Shown here: one piece after another, positions 24,180 to 35,708 of the stretch
How positions within the stretch are numbered: the stretch's first letter is position 1
Layout: each line of letters begins with the position of its first letter
Assembly: GCA_036346375.1 (NCBI GenBank)
Contig: CM070500.1
Coordinates: forward strand, 81,262,437 to 81,326,436
Length of the DNA stretch: 64,000 nt
Source of the DNA: Guadua angustifolia
Taxonomy: Eukaryota; Streptophyta; Magnoliopsida; Poales; Poaceae
Direction: 5' to 3'
Program-made: the position numbers and the translations under genes
Notes under the pieces: generated by a model
What the model was told of the DNA's origin: nothing
Databases searched by the model: none
What the model saw: the letters and a program-made list of their open reading frames with translations, nothing else

Positions 24180-25502
24180 GTCGTGGGAGGTAATGGAAAA
24201 TGTCGGATTTCAAGATCGTTTTGCTATTCCCGAAATGTTGGTTTTGGGATTAGTGTTGTGTTGCTTTTTAATCAAGTGATTCTTTGATGTGAAGCTTTCT
24301 ACCTTAGGGCTCAAGGTGAGGGAAATGGTTTATGTTGTTAAGAGAATGGAGTTCTCTTCGATTTTGTATCTGTTCTTGAAGAATGAGCGTGTGATGTTCC
24401 TCTTCTCAGTTGAGTCATCTCTTGTTGTGCATTTTATTGCTTTGATTTCAAGTGGAGGAAAGTGGTTAGCCTTGTTAAATGAATTGAGATTTACTTTGCT
24501 CTCTAGCGTGAGACAAGAAAGTGATGGGTCGTGAGTTCTGGTGGAGTGTAATTTTCAGATTATGCTCGTTGCTTAAATTCTTTGGGCAAGACCGTCGTAG
24601 AAAGAGAACTAAGTATGAATTGGTTTTAATGGAGGGTCTAAATTCGATTAGGTGTGACCGTAATTGTATTCCGAGTGGAGAGTATTGAAGGGTGTGGTAT
24701 GTTTTGATTCAGATCCTTCGTGGGAGGATCAATTGATTTTTGTTGTCTCATTGTACGAGAAAGGTACGAAAGAAGGTAGAGTATGATTTTGGTACCGTGA
24801 TGGAAATGGGATTTGTGCCGTGATGGGCGATTCGTTTCGATAGTAAGGAATGACATTGTCTCTTTTGTTCCAAGGGCATTTGTCTGGAAAAGATAAAGAT
24901 TTGTTGTTTCGGGTATCCTTGTTTTGTATTTTTGATCCTGTTGTTTCCAAGGGCAACTGTTGAAAACGTAAAAGTTGTGTCTTGATTCCTAGAGGATTCC
25001 GGTGTTGCTTGGTTAGAAATAATGATATGTTCGGAATTGGTTAGAAGCTTGTGGGAATAAAGAATTTTGTGTGTGGCTCCTTGGTTAGAAAGGTTAATCA
25101 ATGAGGAGAGATGGGAATCCATGTTTTTTCTTGATTCATAGGGGATCCAAGATTAGAACCCCAACTGATCAATCAAATGGAATTCAGTGATTTGATGAAA
25201 TTTGGTTGGATGCTTAAAAGAGTGTTGTGACTTGCGTTAAATCATGGCAACATGAGTTTGATAATCTGTTGTACAATTTGGGAATTTTGTCTGTCTGCCC
25301 GGTTCCAATAGCGTGTTCGTGTGGGAGATGTGAATTCTTAAGTTGAAAAGAGAAGTGACTCGAGTTTTGGAGTCTCGTGCGTGAGAGGTACCCAACTTTG
25401 TTCTTTTGGGTGTTTTCGCTTTTTCAGTCAATTCCCGTTGCTCTTGTTGGTGTTCTTGTGGTGTTCAGAATTCGAGGTCGAATTCTGTTAAAGGGGGAAG
25501 AG
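24180..25502 (+). mobile_element. Internal remnant and polypurine tract of the family-A element to the right
   Basis: The last 130 bp match 2629-2760 in reverse. They end in a polypurine tract, AAAGGGGGAAGAG (25490-25502), next to the LTR. The rest shows no gag or pol frame. Open frames on either strand are short and lack family motifs, so the element is either non-autonomous or decayed. The left limit is approximate. Confidence 0.45.
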
Positions 25503-28500
25503 TGTCATACCGCAAATTATTTTGTCTTCTTAAATCCAAGGATTTATTGCGGAAGGGCAAAAGGATTATCGTCTCGCGGTTTTAAAATTCTTAGCAAAAA
25601 AAATATTCGAGCTCCGCCGATTGCTCGGAACGGTGTTTTCTTCGAGCCGTTTATTTTGTTCAGCGAGTTTACTCGAAAGAATTTTGGGTAAAAAAATAAA
25701 GGAGTTATTGGTTAGTCGTTGGTTTGTGGTCTTTAGAATTGTTGTATAGTTTTATTTATATCTTTGTCTCCTAGTCCTTTTGACTAAATTGCCCCTACTT
25801 AATGGAGTATGTAAACAGGAAGAGAGGAATCGTGAGGGACCTAGAATCAGAGTGAGCTCCTGAGTTTCTTTTCCTCCTGCGCCTCAGCCCCTGGCTTCCT
25901 CTTGTGCCCTCCTCTGGCCTCCAGCACCTGGCGTCGCCGCTGTGTTCCTCCCTGGCGTCGCCCCTTGCTTTGCCCCCTTGGCGTCACTCCTGCCTCCTCC
26001 CCTCTGGCTTGGCGCAGCTCCAGTAGCAGCCGGCAGGACCAGCAGCCACCGAACCAGCAGCAGCAGCTCCGGCGAGGCTCCTCCCTGTGGCTGCTCCGGC
26101 GAGCCTCCCTCTGGCCGGCAGCGGCCCTCCTCTCCAGCCCTGCCTCAGCTCCTCCACCTCCCTTTCCTCCATGAGTAAGAATTTGAGGTAAAACTCTAGA
26201 AATTTTGGGGGTGAGATTGCTTGCATGCATGGTGTTTGATGAAATGCCTAGTTAGGGTTCTTGTTTTGCAATGTATTTAGTTGAGGGATTTAGAGTCTAG
26301 AGTGATTTGAAATTTCTGGTTTGAGCAGATTTTTGCCCCCTGTTAGAGCTGCTGTTCGAAAATTCTACAAGCGTTTCCTGGGGGTTTGGCTATAACGAAA
26401 GTTGTAGATAATTGAATTACCTTTCAATAGAGACTGAAATCGCTAAGTTTCGTTCAGTCGTTTGAAAGTTATGCCCGTTTTACCGATTGCTATCCAGAGC
26501 AAGTTAAATTATGTTCGTCTGCTGTTCGTCGCAAAACTGGGAATAATTGGTGATTTTTCCGGTTGGTCGGCTATAGAAAAAGTTGTAGATAATCAAATTA
26601 CCTTTCAATGAAGTCTAAAATCGCTAGGTTTCGTTCAGCCGTTTGAAAGTTATGCCCGTTTTACCAAGTGCTGTCCCGGGTTGGCAGATTTCTGTTTTCG
26701 GGTTTTAGGAGTGGGTTGCGAAGCTAACTTAGTTATGAGCCTTGTGTTGAATTTTGGGCGTGTTTTTGAGTGGGTTATATCCATGTGCAGGTGGTGTGAC
26801 CCCGGGTGTGGCAACCTCGTCTCGCCACACCGTCTCGAGAAGTTGAAGGCAAGTGCATTGTATTCGGTTGTGGCTTAGGTGGCCATTAGGTTTTGCAATC
26901 ATATGATTATCCATGTGTTATTTTAATATTTTCATGTTTGATTTTTCTTGCGTTGTGATGATGGAGAATGGTTAATTGGTTATGCTATCGTTCAAACCGA
27001 GATTATATGCAAGTGCATCAATGTTTGTTTGTTATGTGTGTCGATTGATGAATCATATGCCTTGTCAATATGTCATGTGTTACATTTTATATATATTCCT
27101 TGATTATGCTCCCTAGTATGATTAGGCTAATGGGAACATAAAAGATATAAGAATTGAGTTAATGAAAATGGCTCGAATTGTGGTCATGATATGCGATTGT
27201 GGCGTTTATGTGAGTGTTGATATATGTGACCTTATGGATATGAATGTTGAGAGTGGCTTTTGCATATATGCATTTATGAAAAGTGCATCTTTGGAGTGAA
27301 TGCTTTGTGGGTTGTTTGATGGACCCCGTATAATCGCCAAATCGACATATTGCTATATCACACGTTCATAAGATTGTTTACTACTACGATAGGTGAATGT
27401 GAATAATGACGTTGTGAGGTTGGATTAATAGGAATAGTTGATTTGCTATCTTGAAAATTGAATTATGTCTTTGGTGCGAGTGTTCATGACAGATTGACCA
27501 TGTTGATAAGATTTGTTGAGAATATGGATACGAGTGTTGAGAAGGTGATTTGAATGTTGAGAATGGTAATTTGTGGATGTGAGAAATGAATGTAGTTTGC
27601 AAATTTGTTTATGTCTATTGCATTTGTGCATTCATGATGGAAGAGGTGACCCATTCTGATGTGGGCCTCTGTGCTCACATGTAGTGAGCACGAAAGTCCT
27701 ACCTCGTAGTCCCGTATACTTGGGTGTATGGGAGCGAGTCAGTAAGAGTAGGCACCCTCCACCACGAGGTGGAAGGGGAATGCGAGGGTGCACACCGACG
27801 GGTGTGCACTCGGCCATACCGGTATGTGCTAAAGAAGAGATGAGACATGCATAATGCATCATATACAATGAGATATTATGTGAATGAAATGCATGGCTGT
27901 GTTGCATTATATATCATCGCAGATATGCATGGGATATTATGTGAATGAAATGCATGGTTGTGTTGCATTATATATCATCGCAGATATGCATGGGATATTA
28001 TGTGAATGAAATGCATGGTTGTGTTGCATTATATATCTTTGCATATATGTATGAGATATTATGTGAATGAAAGCACAAAAGTATTTCATTGTATTGTGTA
28101 TTGTGATTGATAAATGTTGATTGATGAGAATGGAAAGAATAGGTTGAGAGTTGAGTTGTGGGCTCATCCAGAATTGATTCCCAAGGCATGGGTAAGGTTT
28201 TGTTACATTGTCAAGTTGGTTGAGGTAAGTGGAGCTGTTACTACTCCTGTTGCTGGATGTTTCAGTTAAGTAATGGTTATTTAAATGATGAAGTAATCGT
28301 GCTCTTACGTTGTGGATCTTTTATGAATTCAATTGTTTCCTTTATTTACGGATGTCAATTTAAGGAACTGCTACTTAATGTCTTCTAATAGTTGCATTTA
28401 AGTATAATGCCTTACCTTTCCTACTTGTTGTACTTTGCTGAGTCTTGGACTCACGCTTGTTTGCTTCCTGTTCTAGGTACCTTGAAGCTGATTCGTCGGG

Positions 28501-28886
28501 ATGGGAGTAGAAGCACGTGCACGACTTCGGTCATCATCTCCTTAAATTAATTCATAAAGCCTGATCGTATCTAATGTGGTTGTAAAGTGTTGTTTGTTGT
28601 GGTGTAATTTATCAATTGCTAGTGGATGTTTGATTGATATCTAAGGACCTGCTAGAATATTTCATCTTGGTTGAATGAATGATATCTATACTGCTATTGT
28701 TCTTTTGACTGCTGAGTGGATGCCCTCTTTTCTAGAGAGGTCATGCTGAAATTTTGTAAATTTCGGTGGCTTAGTTTTAAGCCGGTTTTAGAGTTTGGTT
28801 GATTACAGACAATTTTGTAGAGATGTCTTTTGAGTTGATTAGGGTTTTGGTAGCATTCGCGGCGCGGTTGGCGCCGGGGTGTTACA
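25503..28886 (+). mobile_element. Complete 3.4 kb LTR (family A, 3' LTR)
   Basis: It starts TGTCATACC straight after the polypurine tract and ends GGTGTTACA at 28886, giving the TGT...ACA inverted ends of an LTR. A GC-rich exon-like block (25850-26180) yields overlapping ORFs on both strands without family motifs. A duplicated segment near 26390 and 26570 (GGCTATA-GAAAGTTGTAGATAAT type) and a 61-bp tandem repeat at 27870-28070 lie inside. The left-edge copy at 1-2628 is the same family in the opposite orientation. Confidence 0.8.
27870..28075 (+). repeat. 61-bp tandem repeat inside the LTR
   Basis: Units beginning G(A/G)GATATTATGTGAATGAAA recur at about 27870, 27931, 27992 and 28053. Within each unit are a TGCATGG and a GTGTTGCATTATATATC segment. 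The regular 61-bp spacing shows a short tandem expansion. Confidence 0.8.
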
Positions 28887-29499
28887 TTGCCTCTCCTGTA
28901 GATGTGTTGAGCTTATCATTTGAGCGGAGGTAATGGATGACCTTTCTAATCTCGTCGATGCGGCACAGGGGTAGATCGTCGGTGGTGGGCGGTGAGATAG
29001 GCTGGCAACGTTGTTAGAGCTCACCGCGGTAGATGATGTCAATAGGTTAAGTGAGGCTCTCGCGGGGGGAGGCGAGGAGGCAATGGAGCTGGTGGATGGG
29101 GTGGGGCTATGGTATGGCTAGAGAAAAGCATACGAGCCACGCACGCTGCTGATGGTGGCATCCACATACGGATGATGCCTATCTCTTCAATGCCTTTGCG
29201 CCCATAGGGCAGCAAGTGATGCCTCTTTCGGTTGATTGATCGATCTCAAATTATGGCGTTACAAATGTACAATTCCAAGTGTTGTGATGTTATTATTTAA
29301 GTTTGTGAAATTAAAGATAATTTTAAGTTCGAGTTTGTAAATAGGTGCTTGGAATTTGTATGCTTCGATGAATTGATTTAAACATTTAAACATTACACAT
29401 TCAGAGTGAACATTATTATTCAGATAAGGTTAGTGCTCTTTGCAAATAATTTTTTATCGCAAATTGAGTTTCCGTTGCATCGCACAGGCACATGACTAG
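28887..29499 (+). mobile_element. Helitron 3' end (CTAG terminus with hairpin)
   Basis: The segment ends with CCGTTGCATCGCACAGGCACATGACTAG followed by T, the form expected of a common grass Helitron: a GC-rich terminal hairpin region, then CTAG, inserted before T. The 5' end was not located and may be hidden by the LTR to the left. The minus-strand ORF at 28839-29042 straddles the LTR edge and is unlikely to be real. Confidence 0.5.
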
Positions 29500-29639
29500 T
29501 ATCTACCAATACCACAATATAGCAAATTTATAGAAAATACGCGTATACATAAATGGATTTGATAAAATAAAAAATTAAAACACTATGATCAATATGATCA
29601 AAGGGTTGCTTGCCTTGCTTATTTGTTGTTTATGATGAA

Positions 29640-30872
29640 GTCGAGGTTGTAGTCAGCGTTGTCGATGACGGTGTAGCACCACAGCACAACACGTGCCTAG
29701 AATATCACCATAACAACAACAAATACTAACAAATGCTCCAATTACCCAAAATTTCGGCAAGCAACCTAAATAAAAATCTCACATTTATAGCAAGCCCCGA
29801 CCAAAACATGGGCATAAATAAATAAGCAACCATATAACATTAATCCCATGCATATTGATAACGAGAAAAGCGTGCTAGTAAATAATTTCAGCAATATTAA
29901 TATCACATAGCTAGCTCAATAATTAGGCGCAACAAGTAACACAGTTCCACTTTTGACCAAGATAGTATTTAATCAACAATACCAAATAGAACACATCCAC
30001 ATGATAAACAAGGATCCGTGATTGAACAACTAATTTATTCTTTATGGTGAAATTGCACCAAAGCTAATTATTATGAATGCATGAATGTGTGATGTGGTGA
30101 AGCTAAATCCCATCCCTTCATAACATCCTCAAAGAACCTAAAACATTAAATAAACAAGCGTGGGTACAAAAACTCAGCAAAGTGTATCACACAAGGACAA
30201 AAAACGCTAAGTTACTCAACAGCAACATACAACATAATTCCTTATCTATACAAGTAGTGAATCTCAATAGTTATTATCACTTTTTTAATCTCATATGCCA
30301 TGCATCATGCTTCCATGCTCAAAAATGCACCATTCATAGCTTATATAGGTATAGCTTGAGTGCACACCCGTCGGTGTCGCACCTTTTTTTTCCCTACCAT
30401 CTAAGTGGAGGGGCCTACAATTAGGTCTCGTTTCTATCTATCCCCGTGGATGAGACTACTTGGTAGGACTTATAATAGAGCACTCCGAATTAGTCATATG
30501 ACCTCATATGACTTTCTCACTGACTGGCTCGAATTCTTTTCATGTCATGAATGCAAGTGATGCAACATAATATTTCACTTTTATATTTGCCATGTAACCA
30601 TACTACCAATCTCCATACAAAAAATAAATTCATCTATCATATAAACATCTCGATCATAATATGACAGCAACAACATCATTCATAAACAAAACTAACAAGA
30701 TAGCACTTCATTCATTTAACCTAAGGTTCATCTCAACCATTTTTGGGTGTATGATATACTTGCCTCTTTACCACGCAAAGAGCAGGGGTGTGAGCTTGAG
30801 GCCACACCCAGAGTCACACCACCTACAGCAAGAACACCTCCTCAAAAATATGCCACAACAGTATATACACAA

Positions 30873-30917
<45 letters not shown>

Positions 30918-31950
30918 GTAACTATGCACCATCCCAGTGATAAACTATCACTCTTGGCAATCAATTAACCCCTTGTTGTCCTTACAGTCGGAATACCATA
31001 AATTTCAGTCCAAGAGCCCAAAATTAGGAACTCAGTAACTTTATAAAAACTACATGAGAATACAAATAATATTCTAGTTACCCATCATTTTTAATGACTA
31101 CATCAAATCCCTCAAATTCAAAACAGAAAACCGATCTGTCATCAACCTGGACAGCAGCCTTCACAATTTTGTAACTATTTTTATAAAACTCCAAATTAAG
31201 CAAATGATAACATTTTGAAATCTACAAGAAATTTACTAGCTATCTTTAGTTATTGAAATAATTTAATTTGATATCTAATTAGCCCTAATTTGCTGATTAC
31301 TGCAGCTGCTGCTAACGGACATAGATTATGGATAACAGTGCCTCAAAATGCCATAGCTTTTAAACAACTTAACCGAAATTCATATTCCTAATCTATAATT
31401 AAACTTAAGATAATGATATACAACTTTCACAATAGCCAACCCCTCTAAAAATGACCAGAACTATTTCAAAAGTTAGATCTAAAAATGCAGACAGCACTGC
31501 ACAAGAATAGAACTATCCTAGACCTAAACTTTCTCTAATTAAACTTAGTATCAACAATAAAATAGCAAACCCTAGCAAGGTGAAACTAGATTACAGTGAC
31601 CAAAAAACCCACACCACCTAGTAAAACAATTATACCTTCTGAAGACCTGCGAGATCAACATCGAGATGCAAACTTCCCTACAAACCACGTGATCTGCAAT
31701 CCTCCTTGCAAACCGATCCACCAGGGCAGCAAGGGAGATTGGCTGGGAGGAAGGGCAGGGCTTGGGCGCCAGGGAGGAGCCTAGGGCCAGCCAAGACTAG
31801 CCAGGAGAGAGGGTGCTCAATGGAGAGGAGAAGGAGCACCATAGGAGAAGAAAGCAGGGGCAGCTGGGGATGAAGGGGCATAGGGAGGGGATTGCTATGC
31901 AGGGAGGGCTAGGGGAAGAGTCTAGGAACTCCAAATGAACCCTAGCCATC
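29640..31950 (-). mobile_element. Decayed third copy of the family-A LTR
   Basis: On the minus strand it shares several landmarks in order with the copies at 1-2628 and 25503-28886: the AACAAGCGTGRGT segment near 30150, the CACCCGTCGGTG and TAGGACTTATAATAGAGCACTC region (30360-30500), CTGACTGGCTCGAATT, and the AACTTTCACAATAGCCAACCCC region near 31430. It is much more diverged than those copies and loses similarity before a clear LTR start. A 45-bp AAT microsatellite (30872-30916) has arisen inside it. Confidence 0.6.
30872..30916 (+). repeat. (AAT)n microsatellite
   Basis: About 14-15 uninterrupted AAT/AATA units. Confidence 0.95.
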
Positions 31951-34792
31951 GAGTATCTTCTCATCCTCTGCGGCACTACTAGGATAGGAGCAACTTTCAT
32001 CAATTTCTTTTTCACCTCTGCCATGGCCAGGGCAAGTTCTAGCTTCTGGGTCTTCATAGCTGATGCCAATTCCACCAGTATCTGCTGGCCTTTAGATATT
32101 TGCTTGGTTACCTTGGTGAGCTCAGCTTTGAGAAATTTCTTGGTCGACTCCAACTTCACAGTCACCTCTTTGTTTAGCTTGCAAGCCTTAGTATCTTCAT
32201 CAAACTTGGCCTTCTTGGCCCTGGTGTTAGCTAACACCTTGTCCAAAATCTTTTCATCATCTTTTTGGTTTTCCCTCAGAGCAATTCTGGACTTCGCCGC
32301 GTCAACTTTTGCTTTCCTATCATCCAAATGGTAGACGTTTAGCAATGTCGCCATTGCTTCTAGGGGCAAATCAGCCTGGACCATGGCCATGGTATTGTGA
32401 AATGGCTGAGTGTTCTAAAGCAGCTTGGCCGAAGGCGCCATCACCAGATCAAAGAGCTTGTTCAACCTCTATTGTATTCCTAGAGCTAATATCACCATAG
32501 CCGGCGCGTCCACGGAGACATTGAAGATCCATTGGATTTATGTGGAGTAGCTATCTATTGCCACCTCCTCCTCGTCCTCTAGATCTAACAAAGTGAAGCC
32601 TAGTAGGGAGTCCATCAGCTTGGATGGTTCGGGGGTAGGAGCCGTAGGAGCGACAGGTGGGGTGGTGTTGGTTGAGAAGATGGCAGCAGAAGCTCAGACG
32701 CTGCAGCCGGCAAAATCAGTCAAAATGTTGGCCACTTGCATTGAAGGGGAAAGCATGTGCTGCAAGGTGATTCAGGGGTAAGTTAAAGCTGATAATGTTC
32801 AGATGAATAAAAAGTGACAAGATACTTTATCTCGGCTGTTTGAGATGCATAAGGGGAGCTCTCAGCTGTTTGCTCCTGCGGCTTGCTACCCCTGTTGGCC
32901 AACACCTTATTGTTGGCACTAACACGTTTCTTCTTTGTTGAAAAAATAGGTTAGAAGTTAGTCATTGAAAGATAGCTGATTATATGAATGAAACTTGATA
33001 AGCTAAAGACTTACTGGGCAGCTGCTTCTCAAGATTGGATAGGGAGCGAGATTGGACTCTTAATGTGCCTGATGTGTAGCCGGTTATGGCTGTCCTGGTG
33101 GAGGTTCTTTTGGTAGGAGGTGTGGTAGTTGAAGTCTCACTTGCGGCCTCTTTCCAGCTAACTTGGCCTGTAGAATAAGAAAAGTAGTCAATTAGTGGAT
33201 TTCAAAATTATTCAGTTTTAAAGGTGGAAGAAAAATCTACTTTAGTTAATACCTTGCTGGTAATATCTACAAGGCTCGTGTTAATGTAGCCTTGGGTGCT
33301 AGACTCGATGCTAGAACTTGAAGTGTTGCCAACATCGGTCAGCTCCGTCGGCTCATCCATAGATTTGGATAAAATCTAGTAATGGTAGCTGACGCAGTTC
33401 TTTCCACAGGAATAAGGCCACTGAGATGGCCGACCACCAAGAGGAAAAGTTCCCTGCTCTTTGAGTATTCAAATAGAAATGTGGCAAGGACTATAACTGA
33501 AGATCATCGGCTAGATGCAGCATTACATTGGCCCCAAAGCGTTGCGAATATGTTCACTGGGTAGAAGCTGATCGAGCAACTGGAAAGCTAAGGGGACTTG
33601 ACCATACCCAAGTTGTCTAGCATAAATTGAAGGATGGTAAAATTAGTATGACGGCTAGAAGTTGTGGTTCCCTGTGTTGAAACCGATGAATAGAGTGCTT
33701 GGGGAAAGAAAGATCTTGTACAAATCCAAAGTACTCTCAAACATACAATTGCTATCAACCAATAGATGGAGGAATAAAGAGCATGGATAATCACCAGCCT
33801 CCTTGTAGCTAAAGAAGTCGCATTGGCCGAAGTCATCGCTACTCAGTTGAAGCAAGAACTCTAAATATTTCTTTGAGCCAATGGGGATTAGTTTCGCTTC
33901 ACTGCCAGAACACAGAATAAATCTTTCCCCGAGCGATCGGCTATTCCTATATACAATGTCCTGGCCCTCTAGGATTTCTTCTAAGGGGATGGGGTCAACT
34001 CAAAAGAGTCTATCTTAAATGATCAGCTAAACAGGCAGTAGAGCCAAGTCTAGATGAACCAAAGGGGACCACCCACATTACCAATTGAGTGTGATACCAT
34101 CCTAGTGAATAGCCAACTCCAAATTATGTGCATCATCTGGTACACGGCTCCAAGGAACATCTTGCCTAGTGCTAGCCGATGATCTTCTACTAACTTCTCG
34201 GCCAGCACTTGGTAAACTTGGGTTGGACCGAGAGAAACTCCACAAAAAACAAATCGATCAAGCCAGAGGTTAAGAAGGCTACATGCTATTCATCTGACAC
34301 AGGGCCAGTGCCTTTGTTGTTGTTGCCGAACTTGTATTGGAGAATGGCACTGAAGGCCGATATTTGCTCTCCACCTGGCCTTAAACAGCAGAGTTTAGAT
34401 GCATCCAAGAGGGTTAGGCCAATGGGACCTGTTCTAAAGAGGAAGGCATTAAGAGTGTCCGACCAGAAATAGCAAGCCGTAGCCACTAAGGGCTCGTTGG
34501 CCTCTGGATCAACTAAGGATAAAGGAAGACACTCTGCTATACCCATTCGCTTCCATTTAGGCATCTTGTGGGTAGCTAGCCAATTATATCAATCCCTCCA
34601 ACCCCTCAATGCTGTTACCTAGGCTCTAAAGCTCTTACTCCATCCCTCTATATTGTACTCCGAAGCCGAGAAAGGAATAGGGGGTATTTCCTGATCTATT
34701 ACGACCGACAGGTCAGGGTTGCCTAGTGGACCTAAGCAGAACTGGTTCTCGTTGTTGTGTATGGGAATGAATACCTAGCTGGGATCCATAGA
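31797..34792 (-). pseudogene. Plant mobile domain (PMD, aminotransferase-like) transposon-derived gene, degenerate
   Basis: The minus-strand reading starts at 34792 (ATG GAT CCC AGC) and meets TAG at once. It continues through FIPIHNNEN and LGPLGNPDLS, then the hallmark ACYFWSDTLNAFLFRTGP region (34286-34564), matching plant mobile domains. Further on, in shifting frames, come VSHSIGNVGGPLWFI (near 34080) and a QCDFFSYKEAGDYPCSLFLH segment (33650-33860). The 3' part (31797-32390) is one open frame encoding a long Lys/Glu-rich coiled coil. Many stops and shifts intervene. PMD proteins occur both as host chromatin factors and inside transposons. The decay and setting favour a transposon copy. 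It ends about 900 bp upstream of the CKX gene. Confidence 0.75.
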
Positions 34793-35640
34793 AGCCAATT
34801 GAAGGAGAGAAGTGAGCTAAAGGAGTTATTGGAAGAAGTTTGAAGTTAGGAAGATGATGGTGAAGCTAATTGCAGAAGGTTCGAGAGCTCTTGCGCATGA
34901 AAATAATAGTAAATGAACCTTGTATCTATAAGGGTGGAAAATGTGAAATAGTGGGAAGATTTTCGGAATGGGCGCGTGTGGTTAATAATAAAGATATGCA
35001 TCTCAAGATTTTATATTGCCATAAAAGGAGCGGTTACCAATGAGAATATCGCGTTGAGCCAATGATGACAAAGCTGACAAAGAAGATTTTTAGAAGATGA
35101 TATATTATCTCCCAAAAATAGAGGCCATATGTTTGTACCAAAATTTGGCAAGGCATGACCGAATTGTCAGACAAAGGATAAACGAGTATTCTTGCTGATA
35201 TCGGATAAGGAAGGAAAAGTTAAAGATAGAATTACAACCCGTATTACTTTTTATTTACTTTTTGTCAAGTAGGAGTAGCCTTGTAACTTAGATTTTCCCA
35301 TGTAATCCAATTTTGATCAATAAATTTGCGCTTCGCTGATTATTAATCTCCATCGATTACGTCAATCAGGTTTGATTTTCTCTAATCTTGTTGCGCATCG
35401 TCTTTTTGGGAAGATCTACCTTTTACCATCTGATCAACTCTAATCGACTGATTAAACTTACTGTTACCTTAGATTTAATCGGTTTCCATTAGCCGTTTAG
35501 ATCTTTGCCGATTGTTACATTATATTGGCATTGAGGATATTTTCTATCTAACTTACCGATTGCAGTGTCAAATCAGTTGGCATACTCTCAATCTGGCATT
35601 TGTCATATGTTAAAGCGGATCAATCCTTCGTAATATTTTT
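34793..35640. mobile_element. Probable LTR or flank of the PMD-carrying element
   Basis: AT-rich sequence without coding potential. It contains a TTTTGATCAATAAATTTGCGC stretch typical of a retroelement 3'-processing region, and short CCGATT and GATTAAAC repeats. No exact LTR ends or target duplication were found. It runs to within about 70 bp of the CKX start codon and may have replaced the original promoter and first codons of that gene. Confidence 0.35.
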
Positions 35641-35708
35641 CAGCGTCAACAAGTACGAACTGGACTCTTTAAACTGAAACTACTATCTATTACGGCAATA
35701 GCAGTAAG

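Noticed and set aside
25847..26230. 127-codon minus-strand and 90-codon plus-strand ORFs
   Set aside because: GC-rich section of the family-A LTR, with open frames on both strands and no conserved motif.
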